From Candidatus Dadabacteria bacterium (lineage in GTDB: Bacteria; Desulfobacterota_D; UBA1144; Nemesobacterales; Nemesobacteraceae): 64,000 bases of DNA. Made by a program: the position numbers and the translations under genes. How positions within the stretch are numbered: position 1 is the first letter of the stretch; each line of letters opens with the position of its first letter. Below are positions 8,953 through 17,784 of this stretch, piece after piece. The notes under the pieces were generated by a model that was not told the origin of the DNA, searched no databases, and was given only the letters and a program-made list of their open reading frames with translations. The DNA lies in NCBI GenBank assembly GCA_951812945.1, contig CATOTB010000004.1:1-64000 (forward strand). Reading direction: 5' to 3'.

Positions 8953-9327
8953 CTACAGCTTGTAACGACGCGTCAAGTAGTAGTTAACGAGTTCCTGCTC
9001 GTCCACTCCATCTTTGCATGCGGTGGCGTTACTGCCCGGGCAAAGCACCTGTATGTTCTCGTCATCAGGCGTGCCGGGTTTTTCCGACATGTTACGCGCC
9101 TCGAGGCTGTTTTTCAGACTCGTTGCACGGTCCCGATCCAAATCCCCCTTCTGCAGGGGACAAGATGAGCATACAAGCTTGCTGAACGTAATCGCCTTGC
9201 CCTGAGTATAAGCGCTCTTGGGGCTGATGCCCTGACCCGATGCAGCAGAACCCGATGCATGCGCTGACGCATAAATCATCAGGCTCCCGGCAATGACTAG
9301 TATGAAAATACCAATTCTATGTTTCAT
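8953..9327 (-). CDS. small secreted protein with conserved-looking cysteines
   Basis: A 124-residue protein with a clear GGAGGG ribosome site before ATG 9327 and a signal peptide (MKHRIGIFILVIAGSLMIYASAHA). The mature part has a CSSCP motif near residue 52 and two more Cys near residues 95 and 103. The CxxC could form a disulfide, bind a metal or act in redox; this is inference. I do not recognise a named family. It lies directly upstream of the barrel gene on the same strand and is probably co-transcribed with it. Confidence 0.7.
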   Translation of the reverse strand: MKHRIGIFILVIAGSLMIYASAHASGSAASGQGISPKSAYTQGKAITFSKLVCSSCPLQKGDLDRDRATSLKNSLEARNMSEKPGTPDDENIQVLCPGSNATACKDGVDEQELVNYYLTRRYKL

Positions 9328-9446
9328 AAACCTATCCCTCCATATGATCTATAGATCTTTTACAAACGATAACTTTAGTTTGCTGAATATACCATGATTT
9401 CCGGATCTTATTAAATTACCACCAAACAGTCCTACTTAAATCTGTA

Positions 9447-9491
9447 TCAGAACGAATAACTGAGTGACACGTTGAAGATATCAGAAGCTGT
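9447..9491 (-). pseudogene. 3' relic of a second outer-membrane barrel gene
   Basis: On the minus strand the 13 codons ending at the TGA in 9447-9449 translate as ASDIFNVSLSYSF. The intact barrel at 8057-8911 ends ASDIFSVSLGYSF, and the nucleotide match extends over about 40 bases with mostly silent changes. Upstream of it the similarity stops at once near 9490, next to the transaldolase promoter. This is best read as the remaining tail of a duplicated barrel gene whose body was deleted. Confidence 0.7.
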
Positions 9492-9500
9492 AAAATCTTT

Positions 9501-9531
9501 TTGAAATATTATTCAAACTACCTATTATAAT
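9501..9531 (+). promoter_or_regulatory. candidate sigma-70 promoter for transaldolase
   Basis: TTGAAA at 9501-9506 and a perfect TATAAT at 9526-9531 are separated by 19 bp, slightly long. The leader to ATG 9568 is about 30 nt and contains AAGGAG. Direction and position fit the transaldolase gene. Confidence 0.5.
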
Positions 9532-9567
9532 GGTCTGAGAGGATATTTTCCCTAAGGAGAAAAGATA

Positions 9568-10212
9568 ATGAAATTCTTTATAGATTCTGCGAATCTAGAG
9601 GAAATTAAAAGTGCCGCGGCCTTTGGAATAGTGGACGGGGTGACCACAAATCCTTCCCTCGTATCCAAGGAAGGAAGCCAGGAGAGCTTTGAGGACCTGG
9701 TCAAGGAGATATGCGATATAGTAAAGGGCCCGGTGAGCGCGGAAGTGCTCAGCACCGAGTACTCCGAGATGATCTCGGAAGGCAGGAAACTGGCCGGTAT
9801 AGATGAAAATATAGTGGTCAAGCTCCCGATGACCGAAGATGGAGTAAAGGCCACGAAAACCCTCTCGGACGAGGGGATAAATGTTAACGTTACCCTTGTT
9901 TTTTCTCCTTCTCAGGCGCTTTTAGCCGCAAAAGCGGGAGCCGCTTACGTAAGTCCCTTTGTTGGAAGGCTTGATGATGTATCGTCAAGCGGAATGGACC
10001 TTGTGCTTGATATCTGCGAGGTCTATGCGCACTACGCCTACGAAACCGAAATACTGGTTGCAAGCGTAAGGCATCCTATGCACATAGTGGAAGCCGCCAA
10101 GATGGGAGCCGATGTCGCTACTTTTCCCTACAGGGTATTTACCCAGCTGTTCAAGCACCCTCTCACCGACATTGGCCTCGAGAGGTTTCTTAAGGACTGG
10201 GGGAAGAAGTAG
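9568..10212 (+). CDS. transaldolase / fructose-6-phosphate aldolase (TalC type)
   Basis: At 214 residues it has the length of the short TalC/FSA subfamily. The N-terminus [13 protein letters not shown] and [13 protein letters not shown] near 27-38 are family signatures, and the Schiff-base lysine is in NIVVKLPMT near residue 86. The enzyme moves dihydroxyacetone units in the pentose phosphate pathway or performs the related aldolase reaction; sequence alone does not separate the two. AAGGAG precedes the start. Its 3' end overlaps the convergent tlyA by 23 bp. Confidence 0.95.
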   Translation: MKFFIDSANLEEIKSAAAFGIVDGVTTNPSLVSKEGSQESFEDLVKEICDIVKGPVSAEVLSTEYSEMISEGRKLAGIDENIVVKLPMTEDGVKATKTLSDEGINVNVTLVFSPSQALLAAKAGAAYVSPFVGRLDDVSSSGMDLVLDICEVYAHYAYETEILVASVRHPMHIVEAAKMGADVATFPYRVFTQLFKHPLTDIGLERFLKDWGKK

Positions 10213-10957
10213 GTACGGCCCAAGAGGCACAGACCAGGAATTCTCTATTGCCTCCGGATCCTTTTATGGGAGATTCAATTATACCTTTAACTTTAAATCC
10301 TAATCCACTTAAATAAGACGTTATTTTGTCATTAACTTCTTTTAGTTTGTCCTCGTTTTTTACTATTCCCTTTGCTCCAACATCTTTTCTGCCTACCTCG
10401 AATTGGGGTTTTATGAGAGCAATCAGCGTCGCGTTATCGGCGAGTACGGAAACGGCAGGTTCTATTATCATCGTAAGCGAAATGAAAGAAACATCGATTG
10501 TTACTATCTCGACTTTTTCCCCGACGTCTTCAGCTTGCAGGTACCTGCAGTTTATCTTTTCCCTTGCTATGACCCGTTTGTCGTTTCTGAGTTTCCAGTC
10601 AATCTGTCCGTGCCCGACGTCAAAGGCGTAGACTTTTGATGCTCCGAAGTGCAGAAGGCAATCAGTAAAGCCGCCGGTTGAAGCTCCTATATCGAGGGCG
10701 ACTTTTTCCCTTACGTCTATATCGAATTCTGTTATCGCCTTCTCAAGCTTAAGCCCTCCCCTGCTTACAAATCTCCTGGGGTCCTGCTCCACAGCCACTT
10801 CGGAATCTTTTTTTACGGCCGTTCCCGGTTTTTCAACCTTTTTCCCATCCACAGTAACCCGCCCCGACATTATAAGCGCTCGGGCTTGGTTTCCGCTTTG
10901 GGCCAGGTATTTTTGAACAAGGAGGCTATCAAGCCTTGTTTTATTCTTCTCTTTCAC
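10190..10957 (-). CDS. tlyA: TlyA family rRNA 2'-O-methyltransferase
   Basis: A 255-residue protein with an S4 RNA-binding domain at residues 6-65 ([21 protein letters not shown]) and an FtsJ-type methyltransferase domain whose SAM site [14 protein letters not shown] lies near residue 90. TlyA methylates 2'-O positions in 16S and 23S rRNA; some homologs have haemolysin annotations that are probably misleading. The start overlaps the end of the upstream ispA by 17 bp. In many bacteria the order is xseB-ispA-dxs-tlyA; dxs is missing here. Confidence 0.93.
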   Translation of the reverse strand: MKEKNKTRLDSLLVQKYLAQSGNQARALIMSGRVTVDGKKVEKPGTAVKKDSEVAVEQDPRRFVSRGGLKLEKAITEFDIDVREKVALDIGASTGGFTDCLLHFGASKVYAFDVGHGQIDWKLRNDKRVIAREKINCRYLQAEDVGEKVEIVTIDVSFISLTMIIEPAVSVLADNATLIALIKPQFEVGRKDVGAKGIVKNEDKLKEVNDKITSYLSGLGFKVKGIIESPIKGSGGNREFLVCASWAVPTSSPSP

Positions 10958-11834
10958 GCAACCAGACAGCTATTTCTCTTAGGGGGTTTGGATCTTTTGG
11001 AAAACTTTCAAGCTCGACTATGGCTTGATTTGTAAGCTCAGAAACCTTGGCTTTTGATGCCTGAATTTCCATAACCGATACGTAGGTATGTTTTTTCGCT
11101 CCGGCTTTCTCTCTTGATTCCTGCGCCGTGTCATCACTTCCTGTGACATCTAGAATGTCGTCTTTTATCTGAAAGGCGATCCCTATTTTCTCCGAATAAG
11201 ATTTAAGTCTTAAGAGTTCCTCTTCCCCAGCCCCTGCGAGCATTGCTCCGCTGAGAACAGATGCCTCGATCATTTTTGCCGTCTTCATCAGATAAGTATT
11301 CGAGATCTCGTTAACTGACAGATGTTCGCCCTCATCCATTTCAAGATCAAACGCCTGTCCCAGAACCATTCCCTTTGATCCTGCCGCCTCTGAAATAACT
11401 GAAACCACGCGCAATATAAGTTCTGGGGATACACCTTGCTTGAGGAGCTTTTCCGTCATCAGGCTGAAAGCATCGGTTAAAAGAGCGTCTCCTGCCAACG
11501 TGGCCACGGCTTCTCCGAATACCCTGTGGTTTGCCGGTTTTCCTCTTCTGGTATCGTCATCATCCATTGAAGGCAGGTCATCGTGGATTATGGAATAGGT
11601 ATGGATCATTTCAACGGCGCAGGCGGCGGGCAGAGCGTTTTTATGGCTTCCGCATATAAGTTCCGAGGCGGCAAGGCAGAGAACGGGTCTTAACCTTTTT
11701 CCGCCCGGATGGATGCTGTAAACAATCGATTGCTGGAGTTTTGTTTTGGCCTCGTCCGGTGGCAGGTATTCCCACAGGGCGCGATCAACTATCTCTTTTC
11801 TTTTGTCGAGATAATTTCTTATATCAAAACTCAT
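10941..11834 (-). CDS. ispA: polyprenyl diphosphate synthase (farnesyl/geranylgeranyl type)
   Basis: A 297-residue trans-prenyltransferase. The first Asp-rich motif DDLPSMDDDD is near residue 86, GGKRLRP near 44, and the second Asp-rich motif DDILD near 226. It condenses IPP with allylic diphosphates to C15 or C20 products for quinones and cell-wall lipids. Chain length is not certain from sequence. It lies immediately after xseB (stop and start adjacent) and overlaps tlyA. Confidence 0.95.
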   Translation of the reverse strand: MSFDIRNYLDKRKEIVDRALWEYLPPDEAKTKLQQSIVYSIHPGGKRLRPVLCLAASELICGSHKNALPAACAVEMIHTYSIIHDDLPSMDDDDTRRGKPANHRVFGEAVATLAGDALLTDAFSLMTEKLLKQGVSPELILRVVSVISEAAGSKGMVLGQAFDLEMDEGEHLSVNEISNTYLMKTAKMIEASVLSGAMLAGAGEEELLRLKSYSEKIGIAFQIKDDILDVTGSDDTAQESREKAGAKKHTYVSVMEIQASKAKVSELTNQAIVELESFPKDPNPLREIAVWLREREE

Positions 11835-12071
11835 TTACTGGTTTTCGTCGCCGAAATCTTCAAGATCGAGAGTGCCGTCGTTTTTTTCCACTATAAGACT
11901 TATCTTCTTTTTTACGCTTTCAAGATTTAAGTAGCATTCCTTTATTAGGCTTGCTCCCCGCTCGAAGTTTTCAATTGACTCATCAAGAGGCAGTTTTCCG
12001 GCTTCAAGCGTATCGACAATCTTCTTTATTTCATCGAGCAGGTTTTCAAAGGATTTCATCTCGGAACTCAT
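11835..12071 (-). CDS. xseB: exodeoxyribonuclease VII small subunit
   Basis: The frame starting at ATG 12071 gives 78 residues, the usual XseB length, with GGTGGAG just upstream; the longer frame to 12095 would overlap the antiporter gene. The sequence SFENLLDEIKKIVDTLEAGKLPLDESIENFERGASLIK is the XseB helical hairpin. It pairs with XseA, not in this window, to degrade single-stranded DNA. The neighbouring ispA is a very common partner. Confidence 0.92.
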   Translation of the reverse strand: MSSEMKSFENLLDEIKKIVDTLEAGKLPLDESIENFERGASLIKECYLNLESVKKKISLIVEKNDGTLDLEDFGDENQ

Positions 12072-12084
12072 CTTCTCTCCACCT

Positions 12085-13962
12085 CTATACTTCAATAATC
12101 AGTTCTTTTTCGGTTTCCCTAAGAATATCGGGGCTTGGGGAAAGTGGGTCCACATCTAGAATGGATATGATATCACCCACTTCAAGGTTAAAGCCTTCAT
12201 GATAAACAAAAACCTCGTCGGTTCTCTCCCTCTCCACGATAAGCGGAATCAGATGTTCGGGAAGCAATTTCTCAAAATCTATAATACTATCAATTGTTTC
12301 TTTTTTGATCCAGAACCTGAAGACGATATATTGCTTCTCAGTAATTTTCGAATATATGTCCATTACGTCAATTTTTTTTCCGAACGCAAGGGGAACCCTG
12401 AACCTCTCCATGTCTTCAGTATCGGAAGGACTCGCCAGCCTGTTTAAAAGTGCGCACACGTTACCGACCTTGAAATCTATTCTCACCAGACGGCAGGCGA
12501 GAACATTCACATGATCGCTCGTTGTAAGAGATATAAGGGTATCGGGGGAAGAAATCTCCGTTTTCTCAAGTCCGTCCACAGTCAGACTGTTTCCTTCAAC
12601 CGCATTTAGCCCCTCTGACTTGGAAATCTCAACTAGCCTTCTGTTTGTGTCTATTAGGCGAACTTCCTTGCCGGCTCTCTCAAGCAGTCTCGCCAGAAGC
12701 CTTGAGAGATTGTTGGCCCCTACCAGCACCACTTTGTTTCTTTTATCGTTAACCCCGAGCACTCTAGAGACGAAACCTCCCGCACCCCCTTGGAGCAGAA
12801 CCGAAATCGCTATTGTGAGAAAAACTAACCCTTGGACGGTATTACCCCCTTCAACTTCATGTTGCTGCAGCTCCAGAGCGATAATCGAAGCTATTGACGC
12901 GGCAATTATTCCTCTTGGAGAAACGAACGAAAGAAACAATTTTTCCCTGATAGAAAGGCCGGAACGTACGCACAGAAGAAATATCTCCACCGGACGCACA
13001 ACAAAAAGCAGGCCGAACACGACCAAAAGACCATAGATGCCCAGATCCTTTATGTAGTCAAGTTCCAGGCTTGCCGCGAGAAAAATGAAGAGCAGCGAAA
13101 TAACGAGAATCGTAAGCTTGCCCTTGAACTTCTTCATTTCCTCTTCCTCTGGAATATTCAGGTTCCCGATTATAGCACCGGAAACGATGGCCGCTACAAG
13201 TCCAGCCTCCGGAGTTAACATCTCGGCAAACCCGTAGACTGCGAGCGCTGAGGCAAGCATGAAAAGATCTACGAAATCCTCCATGTAGATATAGAATCTT
13301 TTAACTGCAAAAGTTGCCGCGTAACCGCCAAGAAGACCTAAAACTCCTCCTACTATAAATTTGTAAGCGACAAGAAGCACTACCTGACCTATCTCCATCA
13401 TGTGGCCCTCAAATCCGGGGACAAAGCCGGACGCGGTATGGCCGCTTTCGATGAGGACTATCTCAACTACAAAAATAGCGATCAAAGCCCCGATAGGGTC
13501 AATCAGCACTCCTTCGTACTCAAGTATGTGCTTCAGATTGGGCTTGACCTTGAATCTTCTTAACAGGGGTTGAACGACGGTCGGACCAGTTACTATGACC
13601 AGAGAACCGTAAACAAAAGCCATTTCCCAGGAAAGATTGGCCACATAACGCGCAAAGGCCGCTCCGCCTATCATCGTAATCAGCCCGCCCACGGTTATCA
13701 GCAGCAGTATTATGTTTCCGTGACTAAGCGCTTCTTCTTTGTTCAGGTTAAGTCCCGCTTCAAAAAGAACTATCGCTACGCAGAGCTTTATTATTATTTC
13801 AAGCCCTTCTCCGAATTCCAAGGGATGGACCAGAGATAAGAATTCCGGTCCTACGAGGACCCCGAAAATGAGAAAAAATACGATACTCGGAAACCCTGTC
13901 CTGATGGAGAGCATCTGACCGATTACTCCCAGCACCAAGGCAAGGGACACCATCACAAGCAA
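12085..13962 (-). CDS. cation:proton antiporter, CPA1-like with TrkA-N domain
   Basis: A 625-residue protein. Residues 1-400 form about twelve membrane helices with antiporter features (VLFEAGLNL, EGVLIDPIGA with the membrane Asp). Residues about 410-520 form a TrkA-N/RCK nucleotide-binding domain (KVVLVGANNLSRLLARLLERAG), and a TrkA-C-like tail follows. Such proteins exchange Na+ or K+ for H+ at the inner membrane, gated by nucleotide binding. The frame opens with TTG at 13962; ATG at 13953 is an alternative. A GGGTTC/GAACCC hairpin lies in the leader near 13988-14008. The gene may share a transcript with xseB-ispA-tlyA, whose xseB starts 15 bp before its stop. Confidence 0.9.
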   Translation of the reverse strand: MLVMVSLALVLGVIGQMLSIRTGFPSIVFFLIFGVLVGPEFLSLVHPLEFGEGLEIIIKLCVAIVLFEAGLNLNKEEALSHGNIILLLITVGGLITMIGGAAFARYVANLSWEMAFVYGSLVIVTGPTVVQPLLRRFKVKPNLKHILEYEGVLIDPIGALIAIFVVEIVLIESGHTASGFVPGFEGHMMEIGQVVLLVAYKFIVGGVLGLLGGYAATFAVKRFYIYMEDFVDLFMLASALAVYGFAEMLTPEAGLVAAIVSGAIIGNLNIPEEEEMKKFKGKLTILVISLLFIFLAASLELDYIKDLGIYGLLVVFGLLFVVRPVEIFLLCVRSGLSIREKLFLSFVSPRGIIAASIASIIALELQQHEVEGGNTVQGLVFLTIAISVLLQGGAGGFVSRVLGVNDKRNKVVLVGANNLSRLLARLLERAGKEVRLIDTNRRLVEISKSEGLNAVEGNSLTVDGLEKTEISSPDTLISLTTSDHVNVLACRLVRIDFKVGNVCALLNRLASPSDTEDMERFRVPLAFGKKIDVMDIYSKITEKQYIVFRFWIKKETIDSIIDFEKLLPEHLIPLIVERERTDEVFVYHEGFNLEVGDIISILDVDPLSPSPDILRETEKELIIEV

Positions 13963-14231
13963 TAGAGATATCCAACCTTTTTAAGAAGTGTGGGTTCCAA
14001 AAAGAACCCGTATCGACCAATTATAACCCGAGAGAACTCAAAAATGAAACATCAATCGCCCGCATAGTGCTATTATGTTGAAGGTGAAATGGATAGTCTT
14101 TCGGGTTCCTTTTTAGGAAAATTCTCGAAGAAGAACAATCCGTACTTCACGCAAACTGACTAATTTGTGCGGAAAAACAGATATACCCTTTTCCACAAGG
14201 CGGTTAAAGATATTAAGAAGGTCGAAGGGAT

Positions 14232-14308
<77 letters not shown>

Positions 14309-14328
14309 ACAGAAGTAAGAGAGTGGAA

Positions 14329-14356
14329 ATTGTAATTAAAACCTTGATTATGTCAA
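14329..14356 (-). promoter_or_regulatory. sigma-70 promoter of tRNA-fMet
   Basis: On the minus strand, TTGACA (14351-14356) and TACAAT (14329-14334) are separated by 16 bp. The predicted start falls about 12-15 bases before the tRNA. Confidence 0.75.
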
Positions 14357-14420
14357 GCCAAGCAGCGTCCGAACATCTTCGAGCTTATTTCAAGTTTTCT
14401 TTCTCAAGACTGGGCTGGTT

Positions 14421-15323
14421 TTATCGTGAAAGCCCTGCCCGTTTCATAAGATCCTGGGCCATAAGTGCTCCTTCGGCGGATGCTTTTTCCGAGTCGCACT
14501 CCCAGGTGTTTCTGTGGATTGCTTTTTTCTCCATATCTACAAACATGGAATCTGCCGATATTTTTCCAAGAGATATATTCGCGCAGCATCCGAGCGGAAT
14601 TTGGCAGTCTCCGCCGAAAGTTTTCAGAAAAGAACGCTCGAATACCGCTGCGGTTTCTGTATCTGCGTGTGTGATTGCAGATATGAGATTTTTTGTTTCC
14701 GCCTCATTTTCTCTGCATTCTACGGCTATTATTCCCTGGCATGGAGCCGGAACCAGGTAGTCGCGCGAAAAATGCTGAGTAATACGTTCGGAAAGCCCGA
14801 GCCGGTTTAGTCCGGCTGCGGCCAGAACTATTCCGTCGAGGTTTTCTGAAACAATCTTTCTGAGTCTGGTATCGACATTTCCTCTTATGGGAACGACTTT
14901 GAGATTGGGAAACCGGAAAAGCAACTGCGCCTTTCTCCTTACGCTCCCGGTCCCCACCCTGCCCTCTCCGTGGAGTTGTTCAAGAGTGTTGCCGCCTCTT
15001 GAGATAAAAACGTCCCTGGGGTCTTCCCTTCTGAGCGCTGAGCCCATGACAAGCCCTTCTGGAAGAACCGAAGGCATATCCTTCATGCTGTGAACGGCAA
15101 TGTCTATCTCACCCGAGAGAAGGCTCTGCTCGATTTCTTTTACGAAAACTCCCTTGCCACCCATCCGGGAGATGTCTTCTTTGGGGTTTATATCGCCCAG
15201 AGTTTTTATTTCCTTTATTTCTGTTTCAAGTGAAGGAAATGCAGTGCGAAGTTCCGTTTCGACTAGGCGGGCCTGGAACAGGGCGAGTCTGCTACCTCTG
15301 GTCCCAATTCTCAGCTTCGTCAT
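14421..15323 (-). CDS. hemC: porphobilinogen deaminase
   Basis: A 300-residue hydroxymethylbilane synthase. The N-terminus LRIGTRGSRLALFQA is the family signature, AVHSMKDMPS lies near residue 80, and the cofactor-binding Cys is in GGDCQIPLG near residue 237. It polymerises four porphobilinogens into the linear tetrapyrrole. It overlaps the end of hemA by 32 bp, so the two are co-transcribed in pathway-linked order. Confidence 0.97.
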   Translation of the reverse strand: MTKLRIGTRGSRLALFQARLVETELRTAFPSLETEIKEIKTLGDINPKEDISRMGGKGVFVKEIEQSLLSGEIDIAVHSMKDMPSVLPEGLVMGSALRREDPRDVFISRGGNTLEQLHGEGRVGTGSVRRKAQLLFRFPNLKVVPIRGNVDTRLRKIVSENLDGIVLAAAGLNRLGLSERITQHFSRDYLVPAPCQGIIAVECRENEAETKNLISAITHADTETAAVFERSFLKTFGGDCQIPLGCCANISLGKISADSMFVDMEKKAIHRNTWECDSEKASAEGALMAQDLMKRAGLSR

Positions 15324-16624
15324 AAATATCTATTGCGTCCTGCGAGGCATCCACCGGGTCAAGCTCAAAAAGCCTTCTCGTTACCTCAGAGTAGAGAGCC
15401 GCTTCGTAACCGGACGTTCTTTTCTTTAGGTTAGTAACAGGGTCGTGAAATATTTTTCCGATTATGGAATTCGCCAGACTCTCTATAATTTCTTTTTGCG
15501 TCCCGGTACCACCCTCGAGTCTTCGAAGTGCCTTCTCGACCTCAGTCTTTTTTATCTTCTCGAATTTTTGCCTTGATATCAATTATGACAGGGAAGACCT
15601 TAAGGCTTTCCATCCAGTCGTTAAAGCCTTTTTCTACGGTTAAGACTATTCCTTCGGCTTTTTTCAGATTTTCCTTTCTGGAATTTAAGTTTTCGCCCTG
15701 AACTACTCTCAGGTCGTCTATGTCGTAGAGATAAACTCCGGGAATTCTGTTTATTTTCGGGTCGATATCGCGTGGAACAGCTATGTCCGATCATAAAGAT
15801 CGGATCGTTTTTCCTGAGCTTAAGAGACTGTTTTACATGTTCGCTTCTTATTATATAGTCAGAAGACCCGGTCGCAGTCACAAGAATATCAATATCTTTC
15901 AGGCGGTAGAACATCTCCCTCGAACCTGATGGGCTTGCCCCTCAGGGATTGGGAAAGTTTTTCCGCGTTGCGGAAATTTCTGCTCGTTACGTAGAGCTCC
16001 TTTATGTTGTTGGAAACAAGATGTTTTGCGAAGAGTTCTCCCATTTCCCCGGTTCCCACCAGCATGACAGTCCGGTTCGCGAGGTTCTCGAAGATCCTTT
16101 TGGCAAGCTCCACTCCGAGATAGCTTATCGATACCCGCCTGAGAGGAGATTCCCGTCTCAGCTCTCACTTTCTTCCCAGCGAAAAAAGCCCTGTTAAAAA
16201 GCCTGTTGAGTATAAGTCCGACTGTGTCCTCGGAACGCGCCACGCTATATGAGTTTTTGAGCTGGTTCAGAATCTGGGTTTCCCCGATTACCATGGAATC
16301 GATGCTGGCGGCCACCCTGAAAAGATGTCTAACCGCGTCAGGCCCCACGCGGGTATGTATATAGGGATAAAGGCTCTGGCCGGGAAGCTTGTGAAAGTCG
16401 AGAAGAAAGGACTTGATTTCCTCTTCGCATTTTCCGCAGTTCTCAGTTGCTGCGTAGACCTCAACGCGGTTACATGTGGACACAATGCAGCATTCAAGCA
16501 CGTTTTCCCCCGAGCGAAGGATCCCAAGTGCTTCCCGCAGGTCCGTGTCAGAAAAAGAAAACCTCTCCCGTACTTCCACGGGAGCCGTCTTGTAACTGAT
16601 TCCTGTTGAAACTATTTCTACCAT
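15292..16624 (-). pseudogene. hemA: glutamyl-tRNA reductase, broken by four frameshifts
   Basis: Conserved GluTR sequence runs through all three frames: STCNRVEVYAA (catalytic Cys near residue 50) and GETQILNQLK, then VSISYLGVELAK and MLVGTGEMGE (NADPH site), then MFYRLKDIDILVTATGSS, then IDIAVPRDIDPKINRIPG, then FEKIKKTEVEKALRRLEGG. Each switch is explained by one extra base: G near 16135, G near 15912, G near 15790 and A in an A-run near 15575. Removing the four gives a normal 442-residue protein. The enzyme makes glutamate-1-semialdehyde for haem. Since it is usually essential and protein conservation is intact, assembly error is more likely than a true pseudogene. Confidence 0.85.
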
Positions 16625-16655
16625 CTGCTTATCCTAAACCAGCTTTCTGCACAGA

Positions 16656-17360
16656 CTATAAACTACCCGTGGAAGGAACTATATCAATTTCATCTATATT
16701 CGCTTCAGAGGGCTGATTTATGACCGAGAGAACCGTCTTTGCCGTAACTTCAGGAGACATCATCCTTGTCCTGTCCCATTTTCCGCCAAGAGAATCCCAG
16801 ATATCCGTTCTTGTCGGACCCGGCAAGACGGCGGACACCTTTATTCCCCTGTCTCTTAACTCTTCTCTAAGTGAATTGGTAAAACCCAAAACAGCAAACT
16901 TCGAAGCGCAGTAGGCGGCCCATCCGGGAAAGCCCTTTTTTGAGGCGTTCGAACCGATGTTCACGATATGGCTTCCCCCGGACATAAGCGGAAGCGCGTG
17001 TTTCACCATGAGAAAGGTTCCTCTCGCGTTTACGGCCATCATCTCATCCCACTGCTCGATGCCGGTTTCCTCTACCGGACCCGTGTAAACGACGCCCGCA
17101 TTGTTGATCAGCACGTCAATCTTCCCCTTTTTTTCAGCGACGCTTGAGATGAAACTTCTGACTTTCTCCTCGACTGATATATCAACGGAGGAAACCATGA
17201 AATTTCCGGCAAAAGATGACAATTCAGCCTCGAGGGAAGCTACGCTCTCCTGGCTTTTTGAACAAAGCGCCGTAAAAAAACCCGCCTCGAGCAGTTCAAC
17301 TGCAATTGCTCTTCCTATTCCTCTTGCCGCACCGGTTACTATCGCGATTTTCTCAGCCAT
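16656..17360 (-). CDS. short-chain dehydrogenase/reductase, possible pterin reductase
   Basis: Start ATG 17360 has GAGGAAAAACGGG directly upstream, giving 234 residues. The Rossmann motif TGAARGIGRA is near residue 11, NNAG near 84, and the catalytic YCASK near 148. SDR substrates cannot be read from sequence. The neighbours matter: its start overlaps a PTPS gene by 8 bp, which overlaps a second PTPS-fold gene. In tetrahydrobiopterin synthesis an SDR (sepiapterin reductase) acts right after PTPS, so a pterin reductase role is a reasonable inference. Other SDR roles remain open. Confidence 0.9.
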   Translation of the reverse strand: MAEKIAIVTGAARGIGRAIAVELLEAGFFTALCSKSQESVASLEAELSSFAGNFMVSSVDISVEEKVRSFISSVAEKKGKIDVLINNAGVVYTGPVEETGIEQWDEMMAVNARGTFLMVKHALPLMSGGSHIVNIGSNASKKGFPGWAAYCASKFAVLGFTNSLREELRDRGIKVSAVLPGPTRTDIWDSLGGKWDRTRMMSPEVTAKTVLSVINQPSEANIDEIDIVPSTGSL

Positions 17361-17784
17361 CCCGTTTTTCCTCGAAATACTCAAAATAACTTTTCGGATT
17401 TTCCCAAATCTTTATATTATCCAGCTTGCCCGGGATGATTTCCGCGAATTTCTGCCACAGGTATTTTCCGATGTTCTCAACAGTTGATATGTTTTCCTGA
17501 AAGAAAGGAATGTCCCTGTCTATCCACTTGTAGTTAAGCTCTTCGATTATGGGTGCCGCCCGTTTTTCAAAATCAATACGGTTTATGACCATGCCCGTTT
17601 CATCGTCTATCTCCCCACTTATAGCCACTTCCACCGTGTAGTCGTGTCCGTGCCCTGCGGGATTTGCACACTTGTCAAATATGGCGAAATTCTCTTCGTC
17701 TGACAACCCCTCCATAAAAAGCCTGTGGCTTGCAGAGAATCTGAATACTCTTGTAAGAAGCACCTGCCCTTTTTTTTTCAACAT
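17353..17784 (-). CDS. 6-pyruvoyl-tetrahydropterin synthase/QueD family, catalytic Cys present
   Basis: A 143-residue T-fold protein. The zinc ligands are H20 (FSASH), H45 and H47 (GHGH). The catalytic Cys C39 sits in FDKCANPAGHGH, closely resembling the KCNNPNGHGH pattern of animal PTPS rather than the shorter CxxxHGH of many QueD proteins. Dihydroneopterin triphosphate is the family substrate; products are either 6-pyruvoyl-tetrahydropterin or carboxy-tetrahydropterin. It overlaps both neighbours, PTPS-like and SDR, which supports a reduced-pterin pathway. Confidence 0.9.
   Translation of the reverse strand: MLKKKGQVLLTRVFRFSASHRLFMEGLSDEENFAIFDKCANPAGHGHDYTVEVAISGEIDDETGMVINRIDFEKRAAPIIEELNYKWIDRDIPFFQENISTVENIGKYLWQKFAEIIPGKLDNIKIWENPKSYFEYFEEKRDG

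Noticed and set aside
8953-9327. Reading the small secreted Cys protein as a cytochrome
   Set aside because: Its motif is CSSCP without the CxxCH haem-binding histidine.
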